Assembly: GCF_037975245.1 (NCBI RefSeq)
Contig: NC_092573.1
Coordinates: 5,268,001 to 5,332,000, forward strand
DNA: 64,000 nt
From: Apostichopus japonicus
Taxonomy: Eukaryota; Echinodermata; Holothuroidea; Aspidochirotida; Stichopodidae
Direction: 5' to 3'
Part shown: in pieces, positions 58,651 through 64,000 of the stretch
Layout: each line of letters starts with the position of its first letter
Position numbering within the stretch: position 1 is the first letter of the stretch
Notes under the pieces: generated by a model
Seen by the model: only the letters and a program-made list of their open reading frames with translations
Database searches by the model: none
Told to the model about the DNA's origin: nothing
Translations under genes and position numbers: made by a program

Positions 58651-59450
58651 GCCAATTTTTTTTTTTTTTTTTTTTTTTTTTGGGTGATACTGAAGAACTT
58701 TAGTACACAAACAATACTGTGGTTTCTGTTTTGACGAAAGAGACAGTAATTTAGAGAAATTTGATGTAAAGGTAGCAGATTCTCACTGACCAGAAACGTG
58801 ATGCATAATAGCTTATGAACGTACAGGTCACTGTGTCACGTCATTCTGCGAAATGTACCGCGAACACTAAACAATAACAATGGACTTTCCACGTACTTCT
58901 CATAAGTAATTGAACCTTTTCTCAGCTTCACTCTTCCAATAAATATGCAGCTACTAGAGAAAGAAATGGTTGTTAGAATTGTTCACACATAAATTGTTAA
59001 CTCATTTTGGGCAGCAGTTCTTCAATTAAAAGTAAATTATGGTTAAAAACTGCCCCAACATCTGGTCATATTTCGTAAGATTCATTGCTATTATGAGCCA
59101 CTATACATACTGTGCCGTACGATATCGAGGTCTTGCCGCAATAGAAATGCCTACCTTGTGAAATATGTTGACATCTCTGATATTTTTGCATTTGTTGTTG
59201 CAATTTTAATCATGTTTGCAAAAAAAAAAGGGCATCGATTGATTCGATGGCATTTATGGTCGACGCAATTTTTAGGTCATTTTATGGCATAGTGAATCAG
59301 AAATACCGAAATCTTAATCTTCACATGGTTGATATTTAGTATACAGGGCATCGCGAAGCAACCTTGAAAGTCCCATCAGTACATGTAAGTAATCAATCAC
59401 CCCTTTCCTTACGTGGTAGGTGCTGTATGACATGATACTACAGAATATGT

Positions 59451-60260
59451 GACGAAAAACCCATAACCCATCAACTGAACAGAAAACACAGGTTTGCTTC
59501 GCCGAAAGGTGCCCTTTCTTTTAACATGTATTTTTTTCGTGTTTGGATAAAATCAATCACCACAGAAATCAAAAATATACCTGTGAAAAGTACTCAAAGT
59601 TATAACCTTCAATCCATCGCCACAGCAACAGTGTACGAAGGAATGAAAAAAACTAATTGTCAGAAGTCTTTCAATATTTACGCTTGAATCATGAACGTAT
59701 ACAGTAGATACAACTATGAGAGTAAAGCACATGTTGCTATCTATGGACTACCAGAGCTAGCTGCTTGATGACGACAAATACAAATGCACTCGACAAACTA
59801 TGTTTACCTAATATCCCCACAAATCTGTTAATTCGCTCAAATTGTGTCACAGTTAGCTGGCACTTAAAGCGAATACTTTTGTTATTGCTGCTATCGTTGA
59901 CCACATGGTAGCTTAACACCCCTTTAAGTCAATGGGAAAATCTAGCTAATAACCATTGCTTAGGAAAAAAAAAATCACACTTTGCATAGCATTACAACTT
60001 TCAATTAGCTGGAAATCGGCAGTTGTGTGGAAGTTATGTGCTATGTCTTGCAAATGGAATGTAGTATTTTACGTTCTACGTTGCTGTGGCGATGGATTGA
60101 AGGTTTTAACTTTGAGTACTTTTCACCGGTATAGTATTTTCGTTTTCGGTGGCGAGTGATTTTATCTACACACGAAAAAATACATGATTAAAATAAAGGG
60201 CAATCCGGCGAAAGCAAACAAGTGCTTTCTATGTCAGTTGATGGGTTCTGGGATTTTCGT
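59451..60260. repeat. Large inverted repeat (hairpin), arms about 187 bp, spacer about 430 bp
   Basis: Left arm 59451-59637 pairs with right arm about 60071-60260. Landmarks left: AACCCATCAACTGA, GTTTGCTTCGCCGAAAGG, GAAAAGTACTCAAAGTTA, TTCAATCCATCGCCACAGCAAC. Right: the reverse complements in mirrored order. Identity is roughly 80%, with small gaps. No target duplication or terminal motif is clear, so it may be a MITE interior or a local inverted duplication. Confidence 0.75.
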
Positions 60261-62546
60261 CGTATATTTGTAAATAAGTCTTACACAACCAATAATATAA
60301 CTATTTACTTCTTCATGAATCAAAACATCATCTAGAAGATACAAATTTTTCGTTGGAAACTAAGAGGAAAAAAAGAGATGGGTCAGTGTTAGTGAATGAG
60401 AATCCGTTGAACAGGAAAAGAAGTCAGAAAGTGTTAGGACACATTCAATACGAAAATGGACATATCATGATTTCAACTCATTCCTGAAATATATCTCCTA
60501 CTGTGGCCAGAGTGCGTTTGTTACTTGAAAACCACAGACCAGGAAAAGCCAAGTACAGCTTTTGTTTACAAACAATAGTAGCGCTTCTCTGTTGGGAAGT
60601 GGATGCTCATTACTTTCATGGAGGGTCTGTGGATGCGAGTGCGGATGGGTCTGTGGATGCGTGCACTCAAGCGTGAGCAATATGCAGGCTGCATTATAAT
60701 GAGTAGTGGTGTGCTGCCGGCTGGGCTGGCGATGATCGTCGGTTAAATTTGCAAGCCTTCCCTTACTGTCGGAGTAAAAGGAACGGGTAATAGCAAAGTC
60801 CTTGCGAAGGAAGCATAAAGAACGATCCCAACGACATTTAACTGCATTGCGAAGAATGAATCAAACAAAATCTTCGCAAGATTTTTGGGTTACTTCATAA
60901 TGTAAGCTAGTGTACTACTCGCAATGACGCATTGTACAGGGCACCGACAGCAAAACATAAAGGGCATGATGGCAACCTTTTGCCATCGTCGAAGTGTGTT
61001 TCTTCAGGGGTACCACGACAAACAGCAAGGGCACGACAGCTTTCATCCATCTCTGCCTTCCATTATTTTGAGCCCTGATAAAGCTTTGGGTATGTCTCAG
61101 TCTCATTGCCAAAATGTAAGGCTTTCAGAAAGTCACAACTTAACAAGAGCAGATACACCAGTGAAAGGAACACCACGGTAAAAAAAAGAGCCTGATAGAT
61201 TCCATATTTCATATTTTCTATACACCAAAGCTTAATTCTACTCACCAGTTCTACTCGCGAGTTGGCGACTGTGGCGAGGCCTGACCAGTGTCTGACTCTT
61301 TTCACTTGGGTTCATTTATCATTGTAAACATTTGTATTTTCTAGGAATTCACAGTTTACACAGACAAGCTAAGGGTAAATTGTCAAATATTTCCATTGCA
61401 TCTAATTTTGCTTTGTCTAGAGTGAAAAATCATATCAGTTTTGGCTTCAATTAGTGATCAATAGAAAGTCCATTTGGCCTCAACAGATTGTGACAAAAGT
61501 CACAAAAAATGCAGCTTTAATAAGGTGTCAAGTATGTACAGGTCTTTTTCATGCTGAAGCTAGATTTCTTGCTGGTGGAGCCTCTTGACACTTGCAAGAA
61601 ATTTGACAGTGCACTCTTTTCTATCCCCTAATCATGATCCTTTTCCATGTTTGCTGCCTAGAGTCTGACTCATATAGTATAGATATTATGAAGGAGGAAT
61701 AACCACTGGTTATCTTTCATATCAAGTTTAAAAAGTCTGATCAGTGACACCGGTATCACATTAAACAGCATCTCACTTACAATGTTGCCTTTGTTACACA
61801 TGCTAGACGGTTTCCTTCTCTGCACTCAAGATATTTATCATGTTTGCTTACTTGGCTGCTGTCATCAGTGTCACTCCAATATTTCAGAGTAGACATTTAG
61901 TGCATGAATTTTATGAGGCAGCAACTGTGGAGGTGTTAAAATAATATGAATGTAGTTGAATATCCTCTGTTGGAGGCCCTGACTGAATGCATGTTTGTCA
62001 TAATCAACACCTCAAATGTCTCTGGATATATGTGTATGAAAAGACCCATGTCAAAGCAACACAGTGTGTGCTTATTAAGGTTTGCCTCTATAGTGTTTGT
62101 TAGCTACTGTATATGGCAGCATGCTAGCAAGATGGTGAGCAGAAGAACTAGGACAGATGTGTTGTGAATCCAAACTGTTGTTAGGATTGTGAATATCCTG
62201 TAGATGTTAATTCTTGTTTGTGATAATCACACATTGCCATCCTATATGGTCATTTTTGCAATCAGTGGTGTACTGGTGTAATATTTGTACACTGAGGACC
62301 AAAATTTCAAACACCATATTGAAATTTTTACTAATGTCATCACATGTAAAAGGGTTCACATTTTTGGAATTTCATCTTTTCGGAGCTTAAACAAATATAT
62401 ACGTTTATGGGTGTAATTTTTTGGTGACTGTAGCATTCTAGGAAAATTTAAACAAAAAGATCTTTTTCTTAAGCAACCATATTTACACAATTTAAATCAG
62501 TACTCTGACTCAAGTAAACTTCAAGTTAACTATGATTATATGTAAC
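60261..62546. other. Intronic stretch
   Basis: No exon or bounded repeat recognised. A short GGATGC(G)AGTG repetition lies at about 60630-60662. Confidence 0.4.
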
Positions 62547-63616
62547 TTAAAGCAGCATTTTGCGTCGAGTCGCCGTTTTTCCTCAATTTTTCAGTGTCTA
62601 TCAAGTTTTTATCATAATAAAATCACAAAAGACAAAACTAAGACTTTCTAATATTTTTTTCCCCACAGCGAACGTTAATTAGCAAGTAATTAAGGCTTTC
62701 ATATGATTCTGAGATGAGTGTCTCCCTGACACATCGAATCATTTAGTATTTATCTCATGCAGCTCTACAAAACCGCCTATTCAAATTCAACCAATCAGTG
62801 AAGAGATGTTTATTTATGACTTTGCGCTAAAAATAGAGCATTGGCATGGTAATCCCTTGCTGCAAAGCACTACTTAAATCTCCACATGGCCTAGCCAATA
62901 TGCCCTATTGCATTCCCTTATGAGAAAGGTTACTTTCCTTTCCTGAAAAATGTTATTTTCTCCCATGTTGTTAGAGGAGGAAACTAAGGTTTTCCAAGAG
63001 AGGAAACTAACAGGTCCGGAAACTAATGGCCCCCATTGCGCTACACTCATAGCTACATTGCTTTTAGTGCACAATGTCCAGCATGTACATAACGTTATTC
63101 AGACCTAACCAGTGTAAGTCACATACTAATAGGTCTGATTGTACTACAGTAACTAGCCTATGTAACAGCGAGTAGAGTGATACAATATCGTTCTCGCGAA
63201 TGTTACATACCGATCGGGTTCTTCTGGTTCCATGACTTTCTCTCTTGTGTATCCTTGCTGTTTTATTTTCGCGGAGCGACAAATTTTCTTGGGTTTTTAG
63301 GGCATCGTATGCAATGAGGTATGGCGTAACTGTCCCTTCGCGCAGTATGTACATCTCCTCAGCTGATTTTTGTTACTGTTTACCTTGCTATTCAAAGTAC
63401 CTTGTCCGTTATACATATTCACAAGGTTCCTATACTGTAAGTGGGAGGAGTCTATCGAAGTCAAAGATTCAAAATACAAAAATCAGAAAATGTCATATTT
63501 TTTGCACTTTTCAGGAATAGTTTGAGTTGAAACTTTACAGTTAGCTTAGTTTACGTCATTGGTATAGTATCCTAGTATTGGAAAATCTCGAGAATCAACG
63601 CAAATTGCTGCTTTAA
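62547..63616. mobile_element. TTAA-flanked non-autonomous DNA element, about 1062 bp inside
   Basis: TTAA stands at both ends (62547-62550 and 63613-63616). Immediately inside are inverted repeats: AGCAGCATTTTGCGT on the left, and AGCAGCAATTTGCGT when the right end is read inward, one mismatch in 15. TTAA target duplication is used by piggyBac and Kolobok families. The ends do not begin with the CCY typical of piggyBac, so the family is left open. ORFs inside (up to 96 codons) are not recognised as transposase. Confidence 0.7.
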
Positions 63617-63839
63617 AAATGAAAATGAAAATTGCAAAAAGTGTTTTATACTGTTGTAGATAATTCCATGTTAATTAACAATTTATTAGAAAATCAAGCA
63701 TTTTCTCTTAATTTTAAATATAATGTATTTTAGAAAAAGATTAGGTCATTTTACACACCCTTAATAAAGTCTCCTCACAGAGGGCTAATATCCAATGTGA
63801 GTTGCCAAATATTCCATGCATCTTTGCAAAAGTTGGAAT

Positions 63840-63965
63840 TTTTACACTTACTTGAGATGATGATGTGGCATTGTTTATAGTGGAGATCAAAGTTCATTTG
63901 GTGTTAGCTGAAGCCAAAACATGAAAACCTTGTAAACACTTTATTTCATGAATGGAATCTTGGAT
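63840..63965 (+). repeat. DR1-type repeat, decayed single unit
   Basis: Reads TGGAGATCAAAGTTCATTTG then TGAAAACCTTGTAAACAC and TTTCATGAA, a diverged unit of the family at 52155-52905. The DR1 core has two changes. Confidence 0.6.
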
Positions 63966-64000
63966 AAAATATCATATAAGTACTTGGATGCTGATTGGAT

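Overview
The window is animal nuclear DNA: AT-rich, with sparse exons bounded by GT/AG introns, and dense with retrotransposon fragments, non-autonomous DNA transposons and minisatellites. Two protein genes are recognisable. Both are orthologues of conserved animal chromatin or transcription factors, and their distance from the human proteins fits an invertebrate. The repeat style (GGCCTAG-rich stretches, long oligo-G tracts, a dispersed repeat carrying AGGTCAAAGGTCA) makes me think of a marine deuterostome, possibly an echinoderm such as a sea cucumber. That placement is inference and has not been checked by any search.

Positions 1 to about 21,200, minus strand: a TADA2A (ADA2a) gene, the ZZ/SANT adaptor subunit of GCN5/PCAF acetyltransferase complexes. 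I could assign 13 coding exons (19320 down to 898, 1042 nt, about 347 codons). All splice phases agree. They cover the ZZ finger, the SANT domain and the central conserved region. The C-terminal SWIRM part must lie beyond the left edge. Its introns hold a Penelope-like retroelement, two LINE 3' ends and four minisatellites. The 45-bp and 41-bp arrays both start at intron position +5 of a splice donor.

Positions about 21,160 to 28,700: a transposon graveyard. A plus-strand LINE is interrupted by a foldback-like element, a solo LTR follows, and a minus-strand LINE is interrupted by a composite hAT-like element. In both LINE interruptions the reverse transcriptase reading frame lets the target-site duplication be read directly.

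Positions 28,750 to 29,155: two tandem ~195-bp copies of a sequence whose 5' end matches U2 snRNA but whose remainder does not. Positions 29,200 to 49,900: no recognisable exon. This part holds a 1.7-kb hAT-type element with 8-bp target duplications, several dispersed repeat families (two in direct copies, one in inverted copies), and a 47-bp satellite array.

Positions 49,903 to 50,599, plus strand: the first coding exon of a ZNF608/ZNF609 (scribbler/brakeless) orthologue, with a strong acceptor and donor. No second exon is seen before the right edge, so its next intron exceeds 13 kb. Inverted copies of one repeat family lie on both sides of this exon. In human ZNF609 the equivalent exon forms a well-known circular RNA. 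Positions 50,600 to 64,000: repeats carrying perfect nuclear-receptor DR1 motifs, a LINE 3' end, a large hairpin, and a TTAA-flanked element.

No tRNA, rRNA or CRISPR was found.
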